DNA of 64,000 nucleotides. Source: Acanthosoma haemorrhoidale. Lineage: Eukaryota; Arthropoda; Insecta; Hemiptera; Acanthosomatidae. Location of the stretch: contig OV884011.1 in NCBI GenBank assembly GCA_930367205.1, forward strand, positions 142,411,937 through 142,475,936, read 5' to 3'. Below the pieces are notes generated by a model. The model saw nothing but the letters and a program-made list of their open reading frames with translations. It made no database searches and was not told the origin of the DNA. Made by a program: the position numbers and the translations under genes. Shown here piece after piece: positions 24,411 to 41,839 of the stretch. The stretch's first letter is position 1. The number at the start of each line of letters is the position of its first letter.

Positions 24411-27400
24411 TATAATAATTTTTGTAAGGGGATATGGGAAAAAACATCATAAAAGAAGCGAATACCAGACAGACCAATGACATACCCAAATAAAAGCTGT
24501 GACTTCCACTTCGGTCTCGGCCAGAAGTAAAGAAATAGTATGAAATAGCTAGTGGTAAAAGTAGCTAAAGTTGGGGTTAGGGGAAACCCATTCAGGTCGT
24601 GTAAAATCCATCACTGTCACATATGACATTTCCCCACTTTCCTCCGATCTGAAATGTGAATCAAGAGTAACGGAGTTATATTTATAGTCATTGGAGCAGG
24701 CTTGGTCCAATATCATCCCTTAAACCAACTCAATCCGGTGAATACCCCGACTGATAACCAATAAAAGCAGTGCACATTGGGTGCTGTAGGCGAGTTGGTC
24801 TCGGATAAATATGCTCTATTGATGAATATCGCAGGCAGCTTGTTGCTTCAATATTCCACTAGTCACGATGAAGTACTCACATTAATTATATCTTTCAAGT
24901 TTTCCGAGACTTATAATTATGTCATTTTCAAATAAATTACCAAAGTCATTCTTTTTTTTTAGATGTCAGTAAATACAGCAGCGTTTGGAACTTTTCGTAT
25001 TTCAATAATAAACTCCGTTTTTCACTTACTCTTGAAAAAGGAGCCCTCTAGTTAATGTTTAGTAAGCATACTTGTAAGGAAGCCTAAACAATAAACATAC
25101 TTAACCGTGAAGTTATGAATTAGTGGATGTATTTGTTGTCTTATTGGCTAAGGCTGATGACAGTTTATGATGGAGTCTCGTAACGTTTATTAGAGGAAAG
25201 CGTTTTCATATACTGTGCATGTTTTTATGAAAACATTTCTATTTTTAGGAATATGACCCTATGGGGTCATATCGTGTTTTGAATGAGTTATAACGTGTTT
25301 AAACCATACTGAAATATGAATCACTCCTTTTTTACAAACTAAGATTTTTTTGATCTTTCACGAACTAGTAAAGATTTGTTTATACGTATTAGCGAAAAAA
25401 CAACCTAAAAACATATTAAGATATACTAAAAGGATTTGGCATCAAATCTCGAAAACTAGGCTAGTTGAGATTTTTAACAAACATACTTCATTTGATTTAT
25501 AAGACTATCGGGTTCATTGTAATACATGTTAGAAAAAACAATAATAATAAATATATGTTAAAATAATGATAACATATTTATTACCTATTAAATATAATGT
25601 ATGCATCTTATATATACTAAAGGTGCGCTGACCTACCACCAATATATTGTAATCATAATTTTCCATGTTGGAAAAACATACGAAATATCAACTAAACAGT
25701 AAAATAATGTCTTTATATATAGTGAGTGACACATGCAAGAGAAATATACTAAACTAAGGAAAATTATCGAAATTTTAGAGTTTCCTGTTATACTATTAAA
25801 ATAAAATAAGTATGGTTCTCATCTGGATGTAACGTTTGGACACAAATTTAGTATAATTTCCTATTTCTTCAATTAGTGGATTTGTGGCTTTAGAAGAATG
25901 GACAAACAAAATTTAAGGTTGAATGGTCAAGAAAATATTACATTTGTTGACTGGAAACCCTAGAGCGAAATTGAACCTAAAACTGAAACGTGATTCCTTT
26001 ATCAAAAAATGTAGATGTTCGCTATTTCTATACGTAAACCACCGCTGTGAACATAAACGTTTGTTCGTACCTTCTAGAACAGAACTAGTCACATAAACCA
26101 TTTCACACAGACCGGAAATTCGGTACACGGATTTTTAAAAGAAAAAAAACGATGCAGCAAGGAGAGAGGAAGGATAGGGAAAATCCGCTAAGGAAGGAAG
26201 GAAATAAGCCCCCTAAAAGTCGGGAGCAAACTCCAAAGTGTAAACCTGGTGTGAAGTAAAAGATTGTACGGCAGATTTATTCCCGCACTTTGGCCAGTTT
26301 AAAACTGTTCTCGCAAGATAAATTCGTTTAGCTCGTTTGACTAAGGTCAGAAAAAACTTAAAAGGCCGCAAAATTTGATCCCTCTAGAAAAAAAAAAAAT
26401 GCAACCTCAAATTAAATTTCTGTTCCACGAAAATTGTTATTTTTTCTGATGGCCAACTGGTTGTGAGATGCATTTTATGGATAGGATATTTGGTGTCTAA
26501 CCAATATCTTATCTAAAAAATGTAAGAAAATTACAGTTTTATTGTAAGATATCAGTTACATTGTTATTCTATTTAGTCATAATCTAATTACTATACTAAT
26601 AAAATAATATGAGTTTGTATTCACTTTACGAATTCAACCAAAACATCGGAGCTTTCGATAAAATATAATATCCGATACAATACTTATCATAGTATTAAAA
26701 TATGTTCACCCATCCAGGAGTATGATCTAAACAAGATTCTTAGAACACAGAATAATACCCAATTCATTTCGGCGCACAGTGGAACATGTACTTAAAAGTT
26801 CGTGACATAAACCAAAATTTGAAATTTCTATAACGACTATATAATCTAAACAAACTTGTTCTTTTGGCTTTAAAGTATACTATACTCAGTTTGTGGGTGA
26901 TTCCAAAGGGTTTTCAATTTAATTAACATTTTAATAAATCTTTTCAAAAGTTGGGCACTAAATAATATGACGCAATCAGATATTTTTAAATCTTTGGTTA
27001 CTCAATAATAATTGGTCTTCTCTTCTTAATAATATGTAGTAAATACATTATTCCCTGAGGAGTTGAAATTTTCCTTTCAGATAATCAGTATTATTAGGTA
27101 ATTTATTTCCGGATAATTCATTTCGATAAATTTTCACGAATTTGACAATTACATAAATGTACCGGACAAAAGGAATTGTTACAAAATTGTTGTAAATTTT
27201 TTTATAAAAGAAATTCCCAAAAATCTCATCCGACTAGGACCGGCATGGTATTAAGTTATTAATTAATCTTTGAAACAACTGGAGCTGAAATAAACATTAT
27301 TATTTGTTTACCTTCTCCCTTCTACGCTACAAGAAGAAACTTCAAAACACAATGTTATCTGCAATTAGATTAATCCGTTCTTTTATTTATACATTTTATT

Positions 27401-27538
27401 TTTATATTTTTTCTAATATTAATAATTTCTTTTACTTCAATTATATATAATAGTACTTTTTGTTTTTATTTATATTAGTATACTGAATTCATATAAAAAT
27501 GCTTTATTATTATTAAAATCTATATAATTAACAATCTA
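24411..27538. other. AT-rich non-coding stretch
   Basis: No gene is recognised. Slightly GC-richer, unidentified patches lie at 24440-24800 and 26130-26350 (the latter purine-rich). The minus frame at 25913-26128 has no recognised domain. Confidence 0.35.
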
Positions 27539-27740
27539 GAAACTTCTTTATTGTGATAAGATTACAATCTGCCTTATTGGGCAATTCGTAATTGTGATAT
27601 ATCTTCTCCCTTGTCACCTTGTTGTTGTCACCTCCCTCGTCTGCGAAAGAGGAAGTTTGAAGAAGGAAGTGTCTTGGGAAGTCCCCAACGTTCCTCCGTC
27701 AGCCTCGTGACCAGTTACGACCCAGTGGAGGCTGACTATC
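27539..27740 (-). mobile_element. LINE family A, copy A5, 3' UTR fragment
   Basis: The plus strand starts with GAAACTTCTTTATTGTGATA and runs through the 3' UTR (ACCTCCCTCGTCTGCGAAAG, CGTTCCTCCGTCAGCC), stopping near 27740 before ORF2. It is the same 3' UTR as copies A2 and A6. Confidence 0.87.
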
Positions 27741-29089
27741 TATAGAAATAGGTAAATAAGTAATCATATCAGTCATTCGGTGGAGGAAAGACGTAAGTAC
27801 AATTTTACAGGAGAGATAAAAGTCCTCTTTGCAGATAAGGTTATCCCCACCTTTCCAAATACGGAACATACCAGAAGCTAACTAGCTTTAACCTTTGCAA
27901 TAAATCAAATTTTTGGACAACCACGCAGTGCTTCCTTAAATTCATCGAGTTACGACATTGTTCCACCGATGGAGCGATACGTTAAATATTAATATTTGTG
28001 AAAAAAAGTAAGATCCACAATTCGTAAAATGTATATATATAGCCGGGAACATGAGTTAAATATAATTATTTTATTACCACCCTTAAAGAAGTGAGACCCA
28101 TGTCCTGATAATCGACTGTTTCAACCCACTGAAAGGCATACTTCCATCTTCCGACTGCGCTACCACTGGCTGGCTGGTTAAAATAAAATACACAAAGGTT
28201 CCTTGAAAATTGTAATTTAGCAACAATACTTTAGTAAATTGTTTTTTGTATAATGTTTCAACTAGCAATAAGATACAATGACATTCATTTCATTTTTATG
28301 GACCACTAGAAATTTAGTCTTTTAGTTGTAAGGTTTTTTTTTCCTGTTTTCCTACATGCAAATCAATGGAGATTTCAGTTTTACGTATCAAATGTTGTTT
28401 AGTTTTAGGTTATAGAGGGCTGAAAACTATATGTAATGATCTATTAAAAAAACAACAAAAACATATATATTTAACATTATAGCCTCTGATGTGTCCTTTA
28501 CCCATTTATTAGGGCTGATTCAGTTAATTACAACATTAACTATTAATCTGAAAAGACAAAAATGAAAAAACAAGAAGATAACCATGGAACAATATAATCT
28601 ACAACTTTATTATTATGTATTTGAAATATTTTCAAGAAATCAAAACTATAATCGATAAATGAAACATTGAATCGGAAACGAATTGTTTAAATTGTTTTAA
28701 ACGTATATTTCTGTAATAAAAAAATAAGTATTACTTAGTAAGAACAAAGTGTCCGTTTCTGCACTAAACATTGAAATCAATCGTTTAAACGGTGATCAGA
28801 GCAGATCCCTTCTGTTTCACTTTACCTGAAGTGGATTGGGGAGGGAGCAAAGTTAGGTTTCACTTAGATTCGTGAGAGAAAATAAATAGCTTCTAGAATA
28901 AATAAGTAGCTAATCCGAAGGAGAAATTCAGGATAAAGATAGTTTCTCATTGCACCACTAAATTAATTTTTATTATTTGTCTGCAATTATTATTGAAACG
29001 TAATGATCGGTTTCACCAATGATTGGTGATGATTTTAATTATAGCCGGTTGTGGTGAGCGACTTCTGTGAATTATTTTATCATTGGGTA

Positions 29090-29740
29090 GAAAAACACAC
29101 AAAGGAGAGGGATGCTCTTCATTTCTGCCCGGTGGCGTGACCCCTGTCCAAAATCCCATTAAAGAAAAGACAATATAAAATATAATCATAGGAGGGAATT
29201 TCAAATTAAAAACCCACGGAGGGATAAAATGAGAAGTGCTCCTAACCCATACCGGGGAGCGACAAAGGGGATCGGGTTTAATAAAAACGATGATCCCCAT
29301 CCGGTCGCTCATATTCGGCTTAAATTAATTAGTTAACCGGACCGAAGGAAGGGTAGAGGATCTGGGAATTGGGCGCGCTGGGACTAGGCGATATGGTCGG
29401 AACAATGGAGCTCCAGGGGGAGGAGAGTTTAACTTATAATAAGAAAAGTTCTTAGTGCCAATCAGCCCGGAGGCCACGCTCGGAGGATTTTTGACGGGAG
29501 ACGCTGACGAAAGGATAACAAATTCTAATACCCCTCCATCTTGATAGGGGATGAATTTATAGTTGCTGTGATAGCCACTAGGGAGGAGTGGCCAAGTACA
29601 GATAGGCCAGCGTCAGGCGGGTCTTTGCATTTTAACTAGAACCATTCATTCAGGCAGGGGTTCTTACAGCTGCCGACGGGGGTTCATTCCTTAACGGACG
29701 CTGCCCTCATTGACTGGCAGCACTGGGAAGTATCAAACGT
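29090..29740. other. GC-richer unidentified island
   Basis: About 650 bp of distinctly higher G+C, purine-rich on the plus strand, without a long open frame or any match elsewhere in the window. It could be a UTR or LTR of a transposon, but no termini or target duplication were found. Confidence 0.3.
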
Positions 29741-30374
29741 GAAAAAACAATATTGTAGGTGGCTTGTGACAGATTCATATCCTGGCGATCACACCTTCAT
29801 TGAAAAACCTCGGAACATTCGCATTTGCTGTTAATAAACTAAAAAAAAAATAATATAAATATACCAAAAGCCGTAAAAATTTCTCAAAATAGTATGGCTC
29901 TACCACAGTATAAAAAGAGACTTTAACAATTAATGCATACTTAAAGGTGAATCTAAATCTCAACAGCTTCAGCCAGTATTACTATTCTTACTGAACCAGT
30001 TCTAGGCTCGGAATGAAAAACAAATTTAATAGGTCTGACATCAGAACCATCTATCACACAGTAGTGAAGGTGGAAGAATTTGTGATTAAATTACTCAACG
30101 AATCTAGGAAACTAATAACAGCAAGAATGAAAACAAATTGATTATCTCAAAACTATTTTCGATTTTCCACTAATCAACTAGTTTTCAAAAGCCTGAGTAA
30201 CTGAGTAGGATTTTCCTAGCATATAGTGAATTCCTCTGTGAACAAAATAAAAAACTTATTGCATTTTGCATCAACCCCTTCTTCGGAGTATATTGTAGTA
30301 TGACAATCCTACTAGCGTGATTCAGCACATTTTCCCAGTGACAATAATAATAATTCTAAGCAAACAATTCGTAA

Positions 30375-30548
30375 TACATATAAATATTACATATTTATAT
30401 GTAATAGAAATTGTATATGTATAATTATATTTATTATATATACACAAATATTATATATATTGTGTATACATAATAAAATGTATTTGTATTATATAAAAAA
30501 TATATTTATTATGTATTATATATATATACAAATTTATATGTATTACGC

Positions 30549-30583
<35 letters not shown>

Positions 30584-30585
30584 GG
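30375..30585. repeat. Cruciform-prone AT island with (TA)n
   Basis: The block is almost pure A/T with many overlapping inverted words (ATATAAATATTAC / TATTTATATGTAAT and similar). It ends in a TA microsatellite at 30551-30579. Confidence 0.75.
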
Positions 30586-30589
30586 TTAT

Positions 30590-31090
30590 GGCTCGTGGTA
30601 TGGCAATGTTAGGCCTAATACCACTAACACCATGTAAACTAAGGCTGTAAATAGAGATAGAGGATTAGAAGCGGAATAAAGACAGTTTAAACCTAGCCGT
30701 TGTTCAGACATCAGTTCCTTTTACTATCGATCTCTTTGTTTTAATCGTCTAAAGCCGATAGACGATAACTTATATATATATATATGATCCGCGTTTCATA
30801 ACTAGCCAGGTATAAAACAAAACCCCTTCGGAGGTAAACAGCCAACCACGGTTCCTTTTACATAGTCGCATCGACGCGACGAATTATCAGAAAAACCGTA
30901 TTTGCATGCCTGACTGGACCGATCAGCAGATCCGGAAATGCAAGGATACGCCTCAAGCGCGCCATAGCAGCAACACCCCGGTGGATTCATTCTGCTGTGG
31001 TAACCAGAATTGTCCTGTCTGCTGTCGAGGGAGACCTCCCACCTTCTTTCTATCAAACTCAACTATTTATAGTTCAATAAAAAGTTAGTT
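30590..31090. other. Possible LTR/leader-like segment, unidentified
   Basis: The segment carries a TGTTAGGCC start word (30608), an AATAAAGAC word (about 30679-30687) and a CpG-containing patch at 30860-30970 with short open frames on both strands. These are LTR-like ingredients, but no terminal CA with matching duplication was found. Confidence 0.2.
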
Positions 31091-34000
31091 AACTCAGCTA
31101 TTCAAACCATAGTGTTTCTATTATAGTCCTCCATCCCTGATACCACATTCTCCCAGATCAGAAGTGGAATGCCTAAATGAGGAGCGGATCCAAAATGTTG
31201 GCGTACACGGCAGATATTGACAGTAGTGACAAACTCTTGAAGTTCTTTTTTCATAAAAGCTGAAACAGGCACGAAGAACATAGCGAAGATAAACAACTAG
31301 CTGTTTTACCCTACGACTCCTAGGACTGAGGTTATCATATGCTACACCTGCAACCTGAAGAAACTCATCTCAAAATGTGAGTGGAAAACAGCCAAGGCAA
31401 GAGGGGATGAGGAATGGATACAAAACGGAGAAAGTTAGCATGTGCTCTGGGCACACTTCTTCAAAACGGTGAGATCTTCAAAAATTTGATTCGGGATCGG
31501 AAAGCTCTTGGGATCGGGGTCCATAATAGAAAACAATGTTTTGACTTTGACCCGTCTCTGTGACTCAGTAAAAGAAGCCGTGGGCGTCATAGATTCTTAA
31601 TGTAAAAGAAATATAACAATGCACGGGGTTTTGTGACTAAATGATGTGTAACATAAATACAATATAATGAAACAAATATTACTTAAATAAGCAATATGGC
31701 GTTAATGAATCATCCCATTATTGTAAAATAATATATTTTGTTTTATGTACGTATGTATCGTTTGAACGCATAATTTACTATTTTTTAATTAGTGGATTTA
31801 AGGAAAAATGAAATTTTCATAAAATAATTTCAATTGTTGAAATCAAAAATCTTAAAAATTATTAGTAAAGTTTATTAAACAAAAAACTACTTGCCCATTG
31901 GCGTAGGAATTGAACCACTTAGCAGGATTGTTAATTTCCCAATAAGCAAAAACAATATTTAGTTTAAACAACCTGCTAGCTATTATCCAGCATGTTAAGG
32001 AATGCCCTCAACCGAAGAACGGGTAACTCTGTGACAGGCAGCAAGGCAAAGGTAAAGGATAGGTGAGCACGGTTACAAAGTAAAGGAAACCAGGCTCTGT
32101 TAGTTTTCGCCCACTTCGAAAGTCGCAGTAACTTGTTTTAGCAACTGTCTGACGCTATTACCCTGGGACTATTGTATTAGAACAACTAACACGTACTTCT
32201 TAGGGAAGTGGGTTAAAGTATGCCAAAAGCGTCTGTTTAAGAGATCGACTCCCTAAACATGCACGGAACGAAAGAAATTAACATAACAAAGCAAACCACA
32301 ACACGCATTGTTTTTTAGTTGTTTCCAGGATGAGGGATCGATAACAATTTATGGCATTGAATACATCATCAGTGCGATTTTTCTCATTTGTTTTAAGGAA
32401 GGTGAATTTAATAAGGACAATTACTTCCAAGATATCTTATGGTCTAGAATGGAGGTATAGTAAAGTATCACAAGAGTCAAAACCACGCGTTTCTGCAGCG
32501 TTCCGAAAAACACGTTTTAAGCGACTATCTTTCAAGCGAGGAATTCCCCTTTCAATTTTGATGATTTGTACGCCAATCCAAGAAAAAAAAGTTGCACTGT
32601 GTAAAGTTAAAATTTAGGTTTTTCGGCACAGAACCATAGATGATAATGACGATGTTTTCTATTATAAATAGCGCATAAAGTATAGTCATGCCCGGGCATC
32701 GTACCTTCAGTAGCCCCTTAAGGATGTTTTAGAACGGTCCTTGTTAGAGCTCCCGTAAAGTATGGCCTTTTTGATGTGGAGAGATCAAGGGCTTCAGTCC
32801 AGCCCTGAGTTCTTAAGTGACTATCCATAGGAATTTATGCGACTGTCCATAGGACGCTGGGACAAATGAATAAACACAACATAACTCAAAATTGTCCAGA
32901 TCACGTTGCATTTATTGAGTAAAAAAAAGATTACATCTTAAAATATGAAAAATAGACAATAAGAAAGTCAGAGCTCAGATAAGAAATAAAAATTTCTAAT
33001 AATTAAAAAAAATAAAACTATGTCTAAAGTTATAATAAACAATGAACAGGTCACTTATAATAATTATAACGAGAAAGTCTCTAAAGCAATTATCAATTAC
33101 GTGACTGATACTTGAAAGTCTCAGCTGAGCACCGCAACGCAGAATTGGTCAGACGTCGATTTGGCCTAAATTTCCAAAACTGCGCAAGTAGGCAGCGGCA
33201 AAGACGCCAGAATCCGAACGGGTTAAGGGGAAAGCTAGTACTGGCTAAATGTTTACAAAGAGCTTGCTGAAAGCTCCTCTTAATCCTTTAGAGAACGCAC
33301 ACAAAGTAGGCACAAAAGAATAAGTAATTAACTTGTCCGATAACGCATCACTCAAATTGCTCATTATAAGTAGTTCTCCAGTGGAACATTACAAAGTAAT
33401 TCAAATGTCAAACAAAAGAAATATGAAACAATAGCACTAACCTATTTATGAAACTATCTACAATTTAATAAAAAAAAATATAAATTATATTATAATGATA
33501 AAAAAAATATAAGCTTAGTAATAAATAAACAGAGGAATACCACGTGATAGAACTCAAAATGTTCTAAACAAATAAACAGTAAATCACATAGAAAAAAAAT
33601 TAATTATCTATCCCTTAAATACTGCATTAAAATGCAATGTTATTAACGCAAATATATAACTTTGACATACTTGATTTTATTTACTTATTTCTTTTTAATA
33701 AAAATTTCTGAAGCGAGATGTATGTAGCTCAGCTGATGATGTTAATCACTAGTTATCAATGCAAGAATTTGAGTAGCTACTAGAGATTATGGTAAGGTAA
33801 CTACATATTTACTAACAGGTTCGAAAACCTAGAATGTAAACCTCTATATGTCGAGATATTGAAAAATAATAAATATTATCATCATTCTTTATATTAAATC
33901 TATTAGGATTAAAAATACCTTACATGTAACTGTGTGAGTCCGTGCATGTGTATCTACTGATGCTTTGGATGATATATTTATTTGTATAACATCTTAGTAG

Positions 34001-34609
34001 TTTAATTGGTACATAATAGTTGTATTTGTATATTGCTGTTGATTTTCATTCTGCCAATATTGGGCTATATACATTTTATCTTCACACCATAAAACCAATA
34101 ACTGACTTATTTTTTAATTATTTGTTCATGCATAAATATTATCATTTCAAGCTACTGGAAAAAATCTTTTATAGGTGATGAAATTAACGTTATGTAAATT
34201 TCTCCTGAAATAATGGATTTATTAACACCTAGGATGGTCTAGCAGGCAATAAACATACCTTCAGAAGTTACTCTGTAAATGCATATGCATAACGTAAGTT
34301 TTATGAATCTCTTTAACGGGTTAACTGTGACGTATGGGACACGTGAATGAATTATTCAGCAGAACAGAACCACTTCTAGTCGGCGAAACAATTTTACATT
34401 TTGAACACTCAAAAGTTTACGGGAGGATGATTAGGAACTAAGAAAATATTTTTGTGCATGTTTCCACGTTTCAGTTGGTTACCTCGAAATAAATGTTATG
34501 TGTGATTTAATTATTTCAGTTGTGATTCAACCAGGCATATTTAACCACATACCTTTGAATTTCATATTGCAAAATTATTCCTCAAACTAGCGCGTAAACA
34601 CTCTATATT

Positions 34610-35268
34610 GAAACTTCTTTATTGTGATAAAATTACAATCTTCCTTATTGGGCAATACGTAATTGTGATAAATATTCTCATTCATACCATATTTACGATT
34701 TTCATTCACTCACACATTCATACAGTATTTACAAACAGCCCAGAGACCTCCCAAATCCACATGGTTGTGTGAAGAGGAAGAGGAGTCTTGGGAAGCCCCC
34801 CACGCTCCTCCGTCAGCCACGTCACTGGATACGAGCCAGTAGAGGATAACTAAGAGCGAGAGAGCCACAGACACTCGTGACATGACTGAAAAATTTGCCA
34901 TTGCCAGGACTCCAACTGTCACGTTTTTATAGCAGGACATGCCGCATAATTCTCCGGAGGATTATAGGGATGTGTTGCGCAGTGTAATGACTCTGCTAGG
35001 GGATTAGGGTGGTAGGATAGGTTTGGATGGAATTTCACACACTTGGAAGGTATGAGTTCAAGAATGTAGGGTATAATAAGATCTTTATAATCGGTTTTTT
35101 GCTGATGTAATAAGGGACACTAACCATTGTTCTCAGGACTTTCGATTAAATGGATTGGATACGTTTGATTTTCGACTTTTTTGCCGTCCCCTATAGCTCT
35201 ATTCCATATGCCCAGATTGGCTTAAGCGTAACTTTGTAATTAGGTAATTTATGTTATATTGAGGGATT
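34610..35268 (-). mobile_element. LINE family A, copy A6, 5'-truncated
   Basis: On the minus strand it runs from the ORF2 C-terminus (about 35268) through a long 3' UTR to the terminal GATTGTAATTTTATCACAATAAAGAAGTTTC-type end, read here as its complement at 34610-34640. It is among the most complete 3' UTRs of the family here. Frames are interrupted. The minus frame at 34710-34940 lies in the UTR and is not a gene. Confidence 0.9.
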
Positions 35269-36273
35269 GAATTTTTTTTATATAATTTAATTTTTTTTAT
35301 TAAATAATGCACGGAGATGTGAAGAAGAAAGCCTAAAAAAAAAAAAAAAATTAAGGAATATTTATTATAAAATTGTACTAATCGCTTCTCAAATTTTAAT
35401 AAATATTAGGACTGTCACTACCAAAAATAAGTTTTAGGCCACTGAGTATATGTCGGGAATCACTATTCCACGAGACGGCAGTACGCCTCTCAGCCCGGCT
35501 GTCCAGAAGAAAACTTAGGAGCCTCGACTCCCTTGGGTATAATTCGTTACGCCTGATTGTGCTGCTATAAATCAATTTGAGCTTGGAAGAAAGTTAATCA
35601 GGGTGCCCACGTAGCACTGACAACCGGTTGAGGGGCACATCGGAATTAAGACCTGCTTGGACCACATCTATATTGCGTTCGTCTAGTTGCCACCGCAAGC
35701 ACGGTCTTTCTCGATTTCTTGTCACCTGCCACAGGAGGCAGCTCCGCCCCTGGAATTTCTTATTGCTATAACTAATAGGGGTGGCAAGTTAGGCCCGATC
35801 CATATGCATGACCAGGGACCACCTTCCCAATTGAATTATTATTAGTTTGCACAGGCCTCAGATCTGAGAACCCCTAAGCCCTCCAATACTCTACTCTCCT
35901 TAGACAAATAACTTATTCAACAGGCAATGACCAGTACATGTGCATATTAAGTATAAATATGTCCATTCTGTAAACAGAAATACCATACTTCGAGCGACCT
36001 TGGTCACCGCGAATTCATTACAAACCTTCATTTTTAGACCGCATTTTTTTTCTCCGCACAATCCCCTTAAAAGGATATAGAATTTTACAATAGGAGAAAA
36101 CTGATATATAAATTAATCGGGATTTAAGTGACATTAATTAATTTTTCACGGGCTATAAGGGTATTAAAGAAGTTTAATACTTATTCATCTTGACGAATAT
36201 TTATTCAAAAAATGATAGAGTACTACCCGAGTAGTATACGTTGGGCGACGCTCTTAAATTAACAAAGATAAAC
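35269..36273. other. Non-coding stretch with GC-richer island
   Basis: 35430-35940 is GC-richer and includes the word TGTCGGGAATCAC (about 35453) and TGTCACCTGCCACAGG. No open frame, no repeat partner and no termini were identified. Confidence 0.3.
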
Positions 36274-36564
36274 GCAATACGCCTCTGACAGGCACCCATC
36301 ACTGCTTTCCAACTGAATGAGCTTCAACTAGATGTCTAGAGAGACTCAAGGCTCAGCCTTCAGGCTTCTGGAACTCTCACCACTGCACCGCAACATTTCC
36401 ACCTCTACCGAGGCTTCCCACACTCCTTAATTCCCCCACACCACCTTCAAACAGGTACTCCTAGTAAAAGGATCCACTCACCCCAAATAAATTCCCTTTA
36501 TTTTTCCCTTATCTATAATCTTAAAAATTTGAGAGCTAAGAAAAAAAAAAAAACGGCAATACGC
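36274..36564 (+). mobile_element. LINE family B, copy B2, 3'-end insertion with 9-bp TSD
   Basis: An insertion of about 270 bp (36283-36555) ends in CTAAG followed by a poly(A) run. It matches the complement of 52940-53200 closely (GGCACCC..CACTGCT, CTCTCACCAC, CACACCACCTTCAA, AGGTACTCCTAGTA). GCAATACGC flanks it at 36274-36282 and 36556-36564. This is the signature of a 5'-truncated, poly(A)-tailed LINE insertion. Confidence 0.88.
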
Positions 36565-38202
36565 GAATAATATAATGTAGCGATGGTACAGGAAATACAA
36601 AAATAATATGTAAAGATATTCACCTGAGGATCTATAATAATATGTAATTATCTGTAAATTAAAAGGGGCTATGAAAGAAAAAAAAAGGACAATAACACTT
36701 TTTCTTCCTCTTAACACATATTATAAATAATTTTATAATTTGAGCAGTGGGTTGCTCTTTTACAGCACGCATATGGATTTTAAGGAGTTCTTATCCTAAA
36801 AAAATGTTGGTTAACAGAACTCGTTGGTTAAAAATTTGATTCTTCTCAACCACAAATGTGCATAACGAACAGTCGGAGTGCAAGTGAAACAAAAACTTAC
36901 ATCGCCCACAACGTATTAGAAGCGCGTCTACCTAGAAATATAAAAAAAAACAAAAACTAAACGACCACTTACTAGAAAGCGAGATGACATTCTTTGGTCC
37001 GACCATAGACTCAAAGAAAAATATTAACACAGCGGACCACCAATGTGTATCAAAGGACTTGGCTTCTACCTTGGGGTGTAACACTAAAAATACTACGCCG
37101 AAATACAAAATGATTTCCAACAGAAAAAGTGTCTGAAGCTTGTTCTGGCGTAAACACTCTCAACCCCACAAGATGGAGGTAAATTCATCTAGAACGTCAC
37201 TGGCAATTAACTAAAGCAATTGATATTTAAAAATATTCAACATAATTACTTGGTGCAAAAAAATAATTAGGATATCAGGGGCTTAGTATCATTCGTAGAA
37301 TAACATGCCAAATCAACGTGAGAGAACATGGATTAAACGAAGCCAAATTATCTTATAAGCTGTCAAGAGTGCACTTTATTCTCTAAACGAGAACTGACAT
37401 AACGTGATTGAAATAGACAAGTGAATGGAAATTAGGATTAATACCTATTACATGAAAAGATGAGAATCCCATTACACCTAGTGATAGAGCTATTAAAATA
37501 CTTGCCACTTATGTGGGACAGTCGACTGACCTGGATATTGCACTTTAGTTAAAGATTACCAGTGACCGTATGCACGACTTAAACAATTATAAAACGCCAT
37601 ATAAACGATACTCTGCACTGGGACTCCGCTCCACAGACCACTACTAGCTTTACAAAATGAAGTGCAGCTAAGATCCTCAATGATCTGATGTTTAAGTTGG
37701 AATTCAGCTTTTATAGGACATAAAGGAGCTGGTCACGACATTAACCTAAAAATAAAATTATCGCCGGGTAGAACTAACTGCCGTTTAGTAGAAGCCATAA
37801 AGGAAAAATGACTTGAATGCCGCCTGTATCGAAATATAGACGTAAGTAAATCACGTGATTTTTTTTATTTGTTTGGTTTATTTTATTTTTCATGTTTTGT
37901 ACAAATTTCTACCACTTTTATAAAGATAAGTACTGTAAAAGTCCATGCAGTATATAATAACATGCATTATTGTTAATTATTTATTAGCCTTGTTCTTACA
38001 ACAGTTTTTAGGAACGAAAGAATCAAAGTTTTTGCTATTGGCTAATATTAACCTGGCATCATCTAATTTGCGTGAGGAATAGAGTCATGTTTCATTCGTT
38101 GGTGGGAACAAACATATTATTTAACATTGCTTGGGATTGGCCGACAAGTATATGGAATACAAGGGAAGGCACTTCCAACAGGGACGTTAACATGAGGCTT
38201 AC
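36565..38202. other. AT-rich non-coding stretch up to the gap
   Basis: On the minus strand a hydrophobic open frame (36932-37120) ends near a GTAAGT word. A short segment at about 36897-36927 lies between an AG and a GTAAGT. No start codon is in frame and no family is recognised, so it is not called as an exon. Confidence 0.35.
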
Positions 38203-38702
38203 NNNNNNNNNNNNNNNNNNNNNNNNNNNNNNNNNNNNNNNNNNNNNNNNNNNNNNNNNNNNNNNNNNNNNNNNNNNNNNNNNNNNNNNNNNNNNNNNNN
38301 NNNNNNNNNNNNNNNNNNNNNNNNNNNNNNNNNNNNNNNNNNNNNNNNNNNNNNNNNNNNNNNNNNNNNNNNNNNNNNNNNNNNNNNNNNNNNNNNNNNN
38401 NNNNNNNNNNNNNNNNNNNNNNNNNNNNNNNNNNNNNNNNNNNNNNNNNNNNNNNNNNNNNNNNNNNNNNNNNNNNNNNNNNNNNNNNNNNNNNNNNNNN
38501 NNNNNNNNNNNNNNNNNNNNNNNNNNNNNNNNNNNNNNNNNNNNNNNNNNNNNNNNNNNNNNNNNNNNNNNNNNNNNNNNNNNNNNNNNNNNNNNNNNNN
38601 NNNNNNNNNNNNNNNNNNNNNNNNNNNNNNNNNNNNNNNNNNNNNNNNNNNNNNNNNNNNNNNNNNNNNNNNNNNNNNNNNNNNNNNNNNNNNNNNNNNN
38701 NN
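38203..38702. other. Assembly gap, 500 N
   Basis: Exactly 500 unknown bases directly before a CT tract of about 336 bp. The round length suggests a placeholder of arbitrary size where assembly failed in the microsatellite. Confidence 0.98.

Positions 38703-41839
<3,137 letters not shown>

Larger units (their letters stand above)
27741..34609. other. Long stretch without a recognised gene
   Basis: Mostly AT-rich. It includes a GC-richer island at 29090-29740, an extreme AT island at 30375-30585 and a mixed segment at 30590-31090 (each listed separately). Open frames at 28083 (minus), 31102 (minus) and 32351-32617 (plus, 88 aa, basic) have no recognised domain. Near 28140-28165 a minus-strand tRNA A-box-like word (GTGGTAGCGCAGTCGG) may mark an old SINE. 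Confidence 0.35.

Noticed and set aside
28120..28170. tRNA A-box-like word on the minus strand
   Set aside because: No complete cloverleaf and only a weak B-box. At most a SINE trace.
36897..37120. Minus-strand signal-peptide-like frame with short intron and microexon
   Set aside because: No ATG in frame, the implied intron is only about 40 bases and in T-rich sequence where splice words arise easily, and no homology is recognised.
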